From Undaria pinnatifida (taxonomy: Eukaryota; Sar; Phaeophyceae; Laminariales; Alariaceae): 64,000 bases of DNA. Positions 54,601-64,000 of the stretch are shown here, piece after piece. The notes below the pieces were generated by a model, which saw only the letters and a list, made by a program, of their open reading frames with translations, did not search any database and was not told the DNA's origin. The position numbers and the translations under genes were made by a program. Location of the stretch: NCBI GenBank assembly GCA_012845835.1, contig JABAKD010000109.1, forward strand, positions 306,429-370,428. The letters are read 5' to 3'. Position 1 is the stretch's first letter, and each line of letters begins with the position of its first letter.

Positions 54601-56959
54601 ATTTTGCCGTAGAGTTTCGTGGCCTCTCCGACACGGAATGTCATCTAAACCGGAACGTGCGCCAGTTCTGTTTTTCGAACTTTACCGTATTCGAAGTATA
54701 TTGTAGCCTATCTTTTATTTGTCCACCGTAACATGTAGATTGCCGAAGAGCCTGGTGGCTTGTCACAAACATCATAGATAGTGTGACATGACACGGACCG
54801 ATAAACTGTGGTGAGAGAGTCGTTGCGTTTCTGTTGAATCAGACCATCATCATCAGCATAGTGTTTTATTTTTGAACTGTCGCCCATTCCGATACGATAC
54901 TTAAAACCGAACGATATCCGATAAAAAAATCCAACAGTCTATCGGGTACGGTCGTATTACTGAAATCTCAGATTCCGATCCCGCTACGATACACCAGGCG
55001 GGCATACGGAGATAGAGATAATACTGCTGCTGAAGTTTGACTATCTATGTCTTCTTTTGAACCGCATGCATGTTGACTTATCGACGTTACACTACCTCGG
55101 TAACGGGGGCTGACGAGACGGGAGCGATATATACCCATCCCCTCCCCATCCCGTTCGGAAGGCTTTCTCAGCGGATATCCCAGTAACTTTTTTTATTTTT
55201 TTCCGATACCATATAGTCTCGTATTGATCTATCAATACTCTTCCGAGATATACGATATTTTGAAGCGTTATGGCCAGGCACATTTTCTCTCCATTTTCAA
55301 GTGAAAATGGTGCTCGCGGCATGGCCATTCGAACTGGGCCACAGCCCTCTGATGTGCTGGTGAAATTGCGTGGCGCGATCGTAACTTTAAACAGTGACTT
55401 TCCAGAGTCAACGTAGGTGCCCAGTAGTGCGGGTTGTCTCAAAAGTGCTGGCCTATTGAGCCATAGCATGTGCCAGCACTTCTGGAGCCCACCAATGCAT
55501 ACCCGGTACCACACACTCGCACAACAACATTAGCCACGGAGATTCACAACCGTGTCACAGTCACAGTTAGCCCACCCCACACCGTCAGTCTGGGCACACA
55601 GCATTTACTATTTCTACTTAATATTTGTGGCGGCAGCTAAGTAATCTTCTTCTGCTCGTTCCTGAGGAGCACGACGGACGATGAGGACCGACAGCCTGAT
55701 CACTGCTGTTTCTCTGCTTGGCCTGCGGAGTGTATCAGGTGCGCTGAGTACTCGTTGTTGTTTCTGTGTTGTGGATACTGCTTGGTGACTCTGTATGATT
55801 TTGAATCTTCCCTACCTACTTCCCACCTTCTGGAGAAGTAAGTGCCTGCCACAGACAGGGGTCGTCCCTTCGATCCCCCCTGTACGGGCCTATATCTATA
55901 TACCGCGCCGAAGGTTCAGCATTATCGCTGCCTTCCGATTTCTATCGACTTTTTTCCAAGTCACACTAGTCTGCTGTTGTTGCGCTTTCCGCTCCAGTCG
56001 TGGTTTTTAGCACCAGAAAAGGTCGGTAGGAACTAAGTAGGGTTGTGGACTCACCAAATACGCGTAACATCGTTCATGGTTGCCAGATTTATCTCTCGAA
56101 CAACCGTCGTACGTGGCGTGTTGCTGGTATTAGATTGTCGTCCTTTTATTGCCCGTCGTTGACGGAGAACGAATGCAATATTTTAGTGTTGAACGCAGAC
56201 CTGTTCGGCCGTCAAATATGCGTCCAGTAGCGATAAGACCGAAAGGTCTCTCGTTCGTGCTGACCGAGGCCATGTGACGGTAGGGGGGATATCATACCCC
56301 ATTTTTCTCTGCGGGACTTGAGCCATCCTACTCGTACGAGTGACTCTGTACCCGAACGACGAAGCGACTTTACACGATACGTTTAACGCAGCGTGTATAT
56401 CTCTTTCATTGCGAACTCATGTCACGAAATTAAAATAAGATCCAACCTTAACACCCCAAAGAAAGGAACGGGGGGTATGTCACTCACGCGAGTGACTCCG
56501 GGCCACTGCAAAGGAAGCCCCTTTAAAAAAGACGCCCCTCCCGTATCGTAGCATTGATCTGCTCGTTGCTCCTTGTTGCGCTCGTAGCGGATAAAGACAC
56601 GCCGACACAGACGGGGGTAGACGAGCTTTCTTGATGGTTTTTGGTCTGTTGTTTGCCTCCCTAGAAGAGAGAGGTAGGATGAGGGGTACACCTGTGAGAG
56701 CCCAGGGTGAGGAAAAAAAAAATTATATAGGTATATACTAGGAAATAAAAATGCTGTACTCAACAAACAGCAGTTGTACCAGGGTATAATATTGATACAG
56801 CAGTAGTAGTGTAGGATTTTCTTTCTTCGTCTTCTTGTGATCTGAGCGTTCTCTGGTAATATTTAAATGACCTCTTCTTAAAAGTATGGTGGTGCCGTTT
56901 ACCCTGTCTTGTTGTGCCGCATGTATGTGCTCTCGACACGCGGACCCGGTAAAACAATG
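51691..56959. other. Long stretch without a supported gene
   Basis: A 196-codon ATG frame at 52042-52632 and a 140-codon minus frame at 55092-55514 are the longest. Neither shows a domain, and such lengths are expected by chance in a window this size. TACCAGGT occurs at about 52703. A GATAGAGGTAGC block lies near 54020 and a CTACTACTA run near 54557-54572. Confidence 0.4.
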
Positions 56960-57291
56960 AAATTGTCCCCTTGAAGGATTTATAGTTTCCACGAACAAAC
57001 TGAGCTGCCCCACCCGCCCCCCCCCCCTCCCCGCCACCCCCCCACCCCCGCTCCTTTTTTAATCAAACCCAGACCTTCACGCCCTAAAAACTCCCCCCTC
57101 TCCCCTCACCGGGGTTTCGACTGACAGGATTCACTTAAAAAAGTGATGAATTTCCTTCCACAGCTGTCTGATTTTGTCCCCCTCAGAAACCGGTTTTATA
57201 GTTTCCGCGCACAGACTGACTAAGATCACCCAGTTGACCCTGATAGCTACACTGTAGTTGCAAGGGGAGTCGCCGACCTATATCCTTAATG
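56960..57291 (+). repeat. Foldback-family right arm, inner part, interrupted
   Basis: C-rich modules (57020-57060), CACAGCTGTCTGATTTTGTC and the GGGGAGTCGCCGACCTATAT block are intact until CCTTAATG, where (TTG)n begins. The missing outer part resumes at about 58588. Confidence 0.75.
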
Positions 57292-58587
57292 TTGTTGTTG
57301 TTGTTGTTGTTGTTGTTTTCTCACATTAACTCTTGTCAAAAATCTGGAGTCCGTGGTCACACAAAGGTGCTGGAGCCCTAGGAAAATCCGAAAAACCAAG
57401 TGAAATCAAAATTCGTCGGGGAAATACTACGCTTTCCCCAAGCTTTCCCGCCTGTAAACGCACGATACCGAAAAAGGCGCACAAGTGAAAAGGTCAAATG
57501 TGCAAACTGAACTCGCATGGCCGCGGGTATCCACTCAACTACAGCATAGAGTTCCCCCGTCCCCACAACTAACCAACTCGCGGCTACAAACCACAGCGGT
57601 TGGGCTGCCTGAACCGTACGAACCGCATGGTAATCGTGAGTATAGACGAACGCGCCTTCTTCCTGGAGTGCTGTCACAGTGACGACCCGCGGGCATGCAG
57701 TGAAACAAGAGCAATCGAACCAAAAACCACAGTACAGATATCAATGATATCAATAATCGCCCCTCCTTTCCGAGTTATTTGACAGGTTGCAGCGCAGCTA
57801 CGACGCCCGTGCCTGAAAATTTAAAATTGCGGCGGGTCGTTCCCCGTGAAGGGTATGCAACTTTCCACAAACTCTACAAAAATCAGTGACGTAAGCAACA
57901 TGTTGTACTCCTGCCTTGTAAAAATAACCCTTCTTTGAAAAAAAAGAGGATCGCTGCTCTCATGATGATGATGTGCGTGCCGGTCGAGGGTCTCCGTGTG
58001 CCATCCTCCTGCTGTGGTTCTCCGTGGCCGCCTCATCGCCTTAGCTCACTCGGCCAGCTCCTTCGCACTTGCTCTCGTTCACACTCAATTCCAGTCGGTT
58101 CCCTTTCTCCCCCGTCCAAAAAAAACAAAATGCTCCACGCAGTTTGCGGTGCTGATCTGAAAAACAAAATTCTCGTTCACGGAGAGTTCAATCCGTCTCT
58201 TCCCTGCTCGTCGACGGCCAGTCGCCGTCCTCCTTATCCAGCCTCCGCCGGCGCAGTTCCCTTCACGCAAACCGAGACTGCGCCGTAGCGTGGCTCGTGG
58301 TGGCGCCTGCCTCTGCGCACGAGCATCCCGATATAGCATTGCTGCTCCGCCGCTGCTGCCTAAAAAGACGCGCGAATCGTAGGTGACCATGCCTAACGCA
58401 CCACGTACGACCCAACTCTACCGCCACGCCTAAGCCTCGCGGCCACACGCAGCAGCAAGAAGGTATCACTCCTTGAGGGTGAGTCCGGCCTTACACCCGC
58501 CAGAAAGACCCCCCCACTCTCGCTACAAGCCTGCTAGGATATGCTTCGCAGCATGCCTTACCCAGGCGGCAAGGGGGAACGAAGTGG
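57292..58587 (-). mobile_element. Retroposon-like insertion with (AAC)n tail inside a foldback arm
   Basis: On the minus strand it ends in a pure AAC repeat (57292-57317). The tail-proximal 420 bp match 312-712. It splits the foldback arm between CCTTAATG and GGACACACAAC. A simple-sequence tail and 5'-truncated sister copy suggest a non-LTR retroposon. No reverse transcriptase frame is present and no clear target duplication was found. Confidence 0.6.
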
Positions 58588-58710
58588 GGACACACAACCC
58601 GTAATACACGCGATCGGAGTATCACACACAGCTCGCAAAGATGAGCTTCGACAAAACATTCGATCTCACAGCTGCAGTGTTTTTGTATTTTTAAAATAAA
58701 ATACATGAAC
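58588..58710 (+). repeat. Foldback-family right terminus, resumed after the insertion
   Basis: It carries ACACAACCCGTAATAC, CGCGATCGGAGTATCACACA, GATGAGCTTCGACAAAACAT and CTCACAGCTGCAGTGTTTTT in the standard order. Confidence 0.75.
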
Positions 58711-59389
58711 CCCAACGACGCCTGAACTTTTTCCTCAGGAAGAAATGACTTGGTTTTAGTATCGATCCCTGAATTGCTTGGATTTAGTGTGGTGATGAAG
58801 AAAAAACTGCTTTCTTCGTCAAGAACAAAGAAATATGGACCCAGACATTTTTTTTGCACCTCGAGGAAATATGTCACTTGTTTTCAGTATGGACTAACTC
58901 TAACACTTGAATTGATGTTTGGAAAGCTAAATCTCTATGACCATTTGGACTATATTGTATGTAGAACAAAATTTGAATGTAGACGCCTGTACTTTTTCCC
59001 CGGTTCAGGAAGAAATTGCTTGGTTTAAGGTTTAAGTGTAGGTCTCCCCAAGTTGCTTGATATGGTGTGGTGAGAAAAGGAAAAGAAATCTTGGTCAAGA
59101 ACAAAAAGATGTTGTCCAGATATTATTTTTCCTCGAGGAAATATATTACTAGTTTTTAAAATGAACTAACTCTATTATTACTATCGTAGCATACGAACGC
59201 AAATAAAAACACACAGCACAACCTAAAGATAATACCAGCTACAAAATTCGGGGTGGGCGAGACAGGAGTGACATCATAACACATTTTATATTTGTACATA
59301 CCGCATTTCTTTTAGCGGACTTTTGGCTGGCTGCAAGCGCTATAACGACGACGCACTTCGGTACACGATATTCTGCATGGTGGTCACCC
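58711..59389. other. Unassigned; diverged internal duplication
   Basis: Segments starting near 58725 and 58985 share CTGTACTTTTTCC/CTGAACTTTTTCC, AGGAAGAAAT, GCTTGGTTT and CTCGAGGAAATAT blocks, suggesting an old tandem duplication of about 260-270 bp. CTATCGTAGCA is at 59181-59191. Confidence 0.5.
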
Positions 59390-59690
59390 CGGTGGCGTAT
59401 CAGGTTATCCTCGAGCCTGGTAAAGGTCAGTTTCGCGAGTCCGAGCCCCGCCGAGTGCATACTCGTATAAATTCGTGCGGACTTTTTCTTGTTGTGCACA
59501 ACAAATTGATTTGCGGAAAGCGCGAGAGCGTGAGTTAGCAACACTCGATGAACAATCGACAAGCAGTGGGATTGCTGAACCCTATGCGCGATAAAAAATG
59601 CAGGCAAGAACCGGGGAGAAGGGATGACACCTGTGAGCACGGCTTGTCCAGAAGCTGGAAAGTAAGAGAGTGCAAAAAAAAAAAAAAACT
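59390..59690 (+). mobile_element. tRNA-derived SINE, copy 2
   Basis: It starts near GTCACCCCGGTGGCGTATCA (A-box-like), has GAGTCCGAGCCCCGCC in the B-box position and the same body as copy 1. It ends AAGCTGGAAAGTAAGAG, then a 14-15-base A run at about 59674-59687. Its B box has decayed more than that of copy 1. A partial related 3' segment lies at about 60465-60570. Confidence 0.7.
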
Positions 59691-59869
59691 GGTGGTTCTT
59701 TTTTGCGGTGTGCAGGCTTTACGGACGACAGAGTAGTTACGATTGAAAAAAGATTTCCACCTGTTGTCGTAGCACAGTAGCAGCACTGTGAGCCTGATAC
59801 GCATGTTTCGCTGAAGACTTCCGATTTAAGTTTCTGTTCCAGGTTGATATTGCTGGGGCTCCCGTGAAA

Positions 59870-60215
59870 TTGCACGTACGTGAAAGTTTTTTTTTTATTT
59901 GCACGTAAATTTCTTAGCGATTTATGTATTGCGGCTCCCTATGTGCACAGGTCGGCACAAAATGACGGTTACGCTGCCCAGACCAACCCTAACCCTAGCC
60001 CCAACCCTAGCCCTAACCCTAACCCTAACTCTAACTCTTACCCCAACCCTAACGCTAACCCTGACCCTAACTCTATACCCCTAACCCTAATCCTCACCCT
60101 AGCCCCAACGCAAACCCTAACCCTAACCCTTTGGGGGGCTCTCGGTCTGCTCTCGAGGTCGGCAGGGTTGTACTGAGTTCGCGTGCGATTCTAAAAAACC
60201 TGCACGTACGTGCAA
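59870..60215. mobile_element. Small TIR element carrying a telomere-like tract
   Basis: The left end is TTGCACGTACGTGAAAGTTTT; the right end reverse-complemented is TTGCACGTACGTGCAGGTTTT. TGAAA flanks both sides (59865-59869, 60216-60220). The interior contains 59986-60130, a degenerate (CCCTAA)n run. No coding capacity. Confidence 0.6.
59986..60130 (+). repeat. Interstitial telomere-like (CCCTAA)n tract
   Basis: About 24 units of CCCTAA, CCCTAG, CCCCAA, TCTAAC and similar variants on the plus strand. Variant units and unique sequence on both sides show it is internal, not a chromosome end. Confidence 0.9.
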
Positions 60216-60220
60216 TGAAA

Positions 60221-60765
60221 CGCCTGGTGATATTACTGTGTACATGAGCGTCTTCTTTCATCAACCAAGACGTTTACATATGGTACGTGTTTGTCGGCGT
60301 CCTCGATGGGGTAGTCTGTCAATGTCGTCCTCTTGGTGACTTCAAAGTTGGCGGTTATTGAAGTCTCACCGAATGCGTAAAATACTCGTGCTCCAAGGGA
60401 CTTTTTCGGGAAAGAGTCATTGAAATTTGACGATGATGAAAACACTAAAGAAAGGTGGAAACGTTGGTTGAGCCCTATGCGCGATGAAATTCGAGGATGT
60501 CCACGTACCGGGGGAAGAGGGAAGGCACTTGGGACCACGGCCAGTCCAGAGGGTCGTCGACAAAACTTACTATATATGCTAGTATACGAGAGATAAATAG
60601 GGATGTTTGACAAATAGACTACATACCCGGTAAGTTAAAAAGAATATCGTGTCGCTCTTGATTTTTGTTAGCATTTTCTCTGCGATTTTCCTCCACTCCA
60701 GAGCAACTTGAACCTGTCCAGTGGCCAGTGACCGATTTGGCGATAGATAGAAGGTTTAGCGTGAG
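60221..60765. other. Unassigned; partial SINE-related segment
   Basis: GAGCCCTATGCGCGATGAAA (about 60473) to CAGTCCAGAGG (about 60552) resembles the 3' half of the SINE. Confidence 0.45.
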
Positions 60766-60776
60766 AACAACAACAG

Positions 60777-60812
<36 letters not shown>

Positions 60813-60813
60813 A
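60766..60813 (+). repeat. AAC microsatellite
   Basis: Nearly perfect (AAC)n run. Confidence 0.95.
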
Positions 60814-62104
60814 ACAAAAACACCACCAGCAAAAATAGCATCAATGTTACCTCTGTCACGCCCTCTCTCCAACACCCGATCTGACGGCAGGTTTAACCCT
60901 CGTATTCCTTCCGCCTTACGTACTGTATTTGCTTGTGCCGCCTGCATGCAGCATGGGAGGTCGAATTGAAGGAGCTCGTCAACCCATCGCTGGCAAGAGT
61001 CTACGATACCCCGACCGATGGCAGGGACGAAAGCTGCGCACCCGACGGCTGTATAGGCGTCCTCACTAGGGTCAGTACTTTTCCATTACAAGCGATTACT
61101 ATCTATCACTATCGATACTATAGATTACTCTATTGATTACCATCGATTACTATCGATTACTATCGATTGCTGGTTCAATGCGCTCTTGAGGCAAAGACGA
61201 CTTAAAGTTTTGCTAAGCTCGTCGCAGAAGCACTTCAAAAGCGAATTGTAGAAAATACATGGATTTTCTGTTGTTGTAAGCAAGTGTACCCCGATGAGCA
61301 CTACAGGCATTCTGACGTATTTGAAAGAGCATGCCCTAGGTCCTAGGTACAGCAAATTGTGCACTAGAAATTCCACCGATAGCATTCAGTAAATGATAAA
61401 CTGGACCAAGGCTACGGCAGAGTGTACCCACCCTTTTCCACAACCTGGTCTTCACCAGTCGCACGATACGAGTGTCACTGACCAAAAAGGTTAGGTGGTT
61501 AGTTTGGCGCAACTGAAGTAGCTAACCATCCCATTAGGCATTCACGTCGAAACATTATCACGGTGATAACGAAAGAAAGCCAATGACCGCAAATAACAGG
61601 GGGGTTGGTTACTGAAGCGAGATACCCCGAGCCACTTGGAGAATAAAGAACGAGAAAAAAACTGAAAAGGGACCCTTATGGTACCGTACATTTTGTCGTA
61701 GGGGAGTTCCCTGGTGTAGGGATGCCGCCAGCTGTTGTGTGCCTATCGTAGCACGCGTCTGCTCAAGACAATAAATAATGCATCCTTGAAAGCGTATATA
61801 TATCGGGCTTTCTGCATTCAGCGCGAAGGCAGAATATATTCATGTAGCAACTCCCCCCGTCTTCCGACGCGTGCTACGATGATAGAGCTACATTTTTTTG
61901 CCCGAAGTGGTTTCTGATAGACGGTGTTCCTTGATCAAAAATCGTCGGAAACACGCCATTACTTTTTCACAGTGCTGTCGTGTACCTAGGCCATTCATTG
62001 GCGTTTTCATCCGGTAGCAGTTTTAATTTCCCTTGGATAAGTTTTGGAAAAAGGTTTCAAGATCCCAAGATGAAATCCCTCAGAAAAAACGCGGTAAATT
62101 TCTT
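60814..62104. other. Unassigned, with GATTACTATC units and an inverted repeat
   Basis: GATTACTATC-type 11-bp units lie near 61083-61170. ATCGTAGCACGCGTC (61745-61759) is inverted exactly at 61866-61880. Confidence 0.5.
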
Positions 62105-63275
62105 CTATCGTAGCATTGGGTCTCCACCTCCCCCTTCACCTCCCCCCTCACCACACACACGCCCCTCCTTCGCTGCCCGACCAAACACCACCCCCCTCCA
62201 ACACACACAAACACACCCCCCCTCCCCTCCGATGCACCAAAACAAACAGTAATACTAAACTGAACAATACTCGCAAGAATGATAAAGACTACCCGACAGG
62301 TGATATCACGTCCACACCTTTCGAGCCATCCATGCAGCTGTTCCAATTCGTTTACATGGTGTCTTCAACTTCACATTAACCTTCCTCCCACCCCCTTCTT
62401 TCCCCGCTACCCCCACCATCGCCTAGACCTAGCAGTACGCGTACAACAGAAACATCGTGCGATATACGTGTATGCGACATAAACATGTTGGAATCCTCCC
62501 TCCCTCTCCCTACAAGCCCCGTCCTCTCCCCGCCGACTCGTGCTACGATAGAGGTAGCACTTTTCGTCTGAAATTATTTGTGGATGACAGAGCTCCTTAA
62601 TTAAACCAAATTTGTCGGGAAAAAATCAAAACAGGCCATTTTGTTTTCGTCATTCTCGTTCTATACCTAGATCATGGGAGGTTTCATCCGGTGGCAGTTT
62701 GATTTTCTCCAAACAAGTTTTGAGGACACGTCTTAATCTGTGGAAGTGACTAACCTTATGAAAAAAGGTGGTGGTTCTCTATCGGGAGCACGCGTCCGCC
62801 GTCTATAGCAGGGCTTACAGGGCGTATACATGATAAACGGAACCCCCTCTTCTCCCCACCGGTTCTACGAGTTACAAAATGCAGAAATTGACCTGCCCAA
62901 CCCGTCCACGCCCCCTCTCCCCCCCTCCCGCCCCCCTTCTGATCAAAATCAGGACCCCACGTCCCAAAAACCTCCGCCCTCCCCTCACCCGATACTCGAC
63001 CTACAGGATTCACTTGATAAACTGATGCATTTCCTTCCACAGCTGTCAGATTTTGTCCCCCTCAGCAACGGGTTTTATAGTTTCCGCGCACAGACTGCCT
63101 AACATCACCCTGTCGACCCTGATAGCTACACTGTGGTTGCAAGGGGAGTCGCCGACCTAAAACCTTAATGAGGACACACAACCCGTAATGCGCGCGATCG
63201 GAGTATCATCACACACAGCTTGCAAAGATGAGTTCGACAAAATATTCGACCTCACAGCTGGAGGAGTGTGTTTTT
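62105..63275 (+). repeat. Foldback-family right arm with C-rich modules
   Basis: C-rich modules at 62115-62240 and 62390-62540, and another at 62900-62940, lead to CACAGCTGTCAGATTTTGTC and the full conserved arm. It ends CTCACAGCTGGAGGAGTGTG at about 63270. The block 62116-62540 is itself bracketed by CTATCGTAGCA and TGCTACGATAG. Confidence 0.75.
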
Positions 63276-63665
63276 TTTTATAATAATATGGTACTACACA
63301 CATACATGATAAACTGATGTATTCCACAGCTGCTGCAGTAAGATATTTCCCCCCCCAACGATGGCTTTTTTTATAGCTTCCGTTCACAGATTGATTAACA
63401 TCACCCTGTTTACCGTGTGGTACAATATACTGTTGTAGTTTTAAGGGGAGTCGGTGACCAACATCCTTGTCGAGGACGCACACGCAGAAATACGCGCAAT
63501 CGGAGCATCACACAACAACCCGGAAGTATTTGAGTTTCGACGAAATCTTACAACACAAATGAAATATTCGATTTCGTCACAGCTGGAAGGTGTATCACAA
63601 CAATACTTGATGCATATAATTCATGCGCGAAGATTACGAGTGTGGTTCTCGCTTCGTCTCTAGCT
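63276..63665 (+). repeat. Second, diverged foldback right arm
   Basis: It repeats the CCACAGCTG, TTTATAGCTTCCG, ACATCACCCTGTTTACC, GGGGAGTCGGTGACC and CGCGCAATCGGAGCATCACA blocks just outside the preceding arm, so two arms lie in tandem. Confidence 0.65.
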
Positions 63666-64000
63666 AACGGCTAAACCGTCATTTTGTTTTTCGTGTGTTA
63701 TGTTTCTCGCTTTCGCCTTGTAGTCTCCATAAATCTATGAATATTTTCTTGAAACAGTCCCCCAACCATAACATAGACTTATTATAATCGAGCCTCCCTT
63801 TACCTCATACATATGAAGGAAGTACTATTTAAAAGGGCAATAACCAAAAACGGGTATACCCGGTCACTTTCCTACCAAAAACGGGTACACTCTAAAATCA
63901 AGTGAAAAACTCAACCCACGAGCCACGCGATTGGTCAGAGAAAAATTGTACCTGGTTTTGAGAGATAATGTCCCGGGTTCACCCCTAAACGACCATTATG
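63666..64000. other. Unassigned; short ACCAAAAACGGGTA repeat
   Basis: ACCAAAAACGGGTATACCCGG and ACCAAAAACGGGTACAC occur close together near 63846-63890. No gene is seen to the window end. Confidence 0.5.

Noticed and set aside
59239..59640. Conserved protein shared between 1.7-2.0 kb and 59.2-59.6 kb
   Set aside because: Similarity is explained by the SINE; the frame runs antisense to its Pol III promoter and gains indels between copies.
59986..60130. Chromosome end
   Set aside because: The repeats are degenerate and unique sequence continues for 3.9 kb beyond them.

Overview
This looks like repeat-rich, gene-poor nuclear DNA from a eukaryote. The signs are a spliced gene with a 2.8-kb intron, an LTR retrotransposon, a tRNA-derived SINE with an A-tail, terminal-inverted-repeat (TIR) elements, many satellites and an interstitial (CCCTAA)n tract. 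A microalga of the stramenopile type, such as a diatom, would fit; this is inference, not something the sequence proves.

Layout. 0-2.9 kb holds a GGT microsatellite, a retroposon-like fragment, one arm of a foldback element and a reverse-oriented SINE. 2.9-13.4 kb is a complete minus-strand Ty3/Gypsy element (3614-12413): identical 488-bp LTRs, a 4-bp target duplication, gag, pol in the same frame behind a UGA stop, and a chromodomain-like C-terminus. It sits between two arrays of one degenerate satellite. 12.7-15.7 kb is foldback-family sequence with poly-C tracts. 16-21 kb has little recognisable content.

21.8-26.0 kb holds the best host gene: two exons of a glycosyltransferase-like protein with an HxRRGD motif, split by an intron that carries a 10-bp minisatellite and AATC repeats. 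Another satellite follows its stop codon. 27.03-27.88 kb is a non-autonomous hAT-like element with an 8-bp target duplication, and 28.83-29.62 kb is a possible TA-duplicating MITE. 31.9-35.8 kb contains two long foldback elements lying 13 bp apart. 36.4-37.5 kb has a P/Q/Y-rich low-complexity ORF.

37.5-56.9 kb is mostly unrecognised, with a repeat pair at 40.3 and 47.2 kb and small satellites. 57-64 kb has more foldback arms, one split by an apparent 1.3-kb retroposon insertion, the second SINE copy, a small TIR element containing telomere-like repeats, and terminal foldback arms.

Functionally the window is dominated by mobile DNA. The Gypsy element encodes capsid, protease, RT/RNase H and integrase, but its integrase is interrupted by two in-frame TAA codons, so this copy could move only with help in trans. 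The glycosyltransferase-like gene is the only well-supported host gene, and its 5' end is unresolved. Many open frames in the C-rich and satellite stretches are composition artefacts and are left out.
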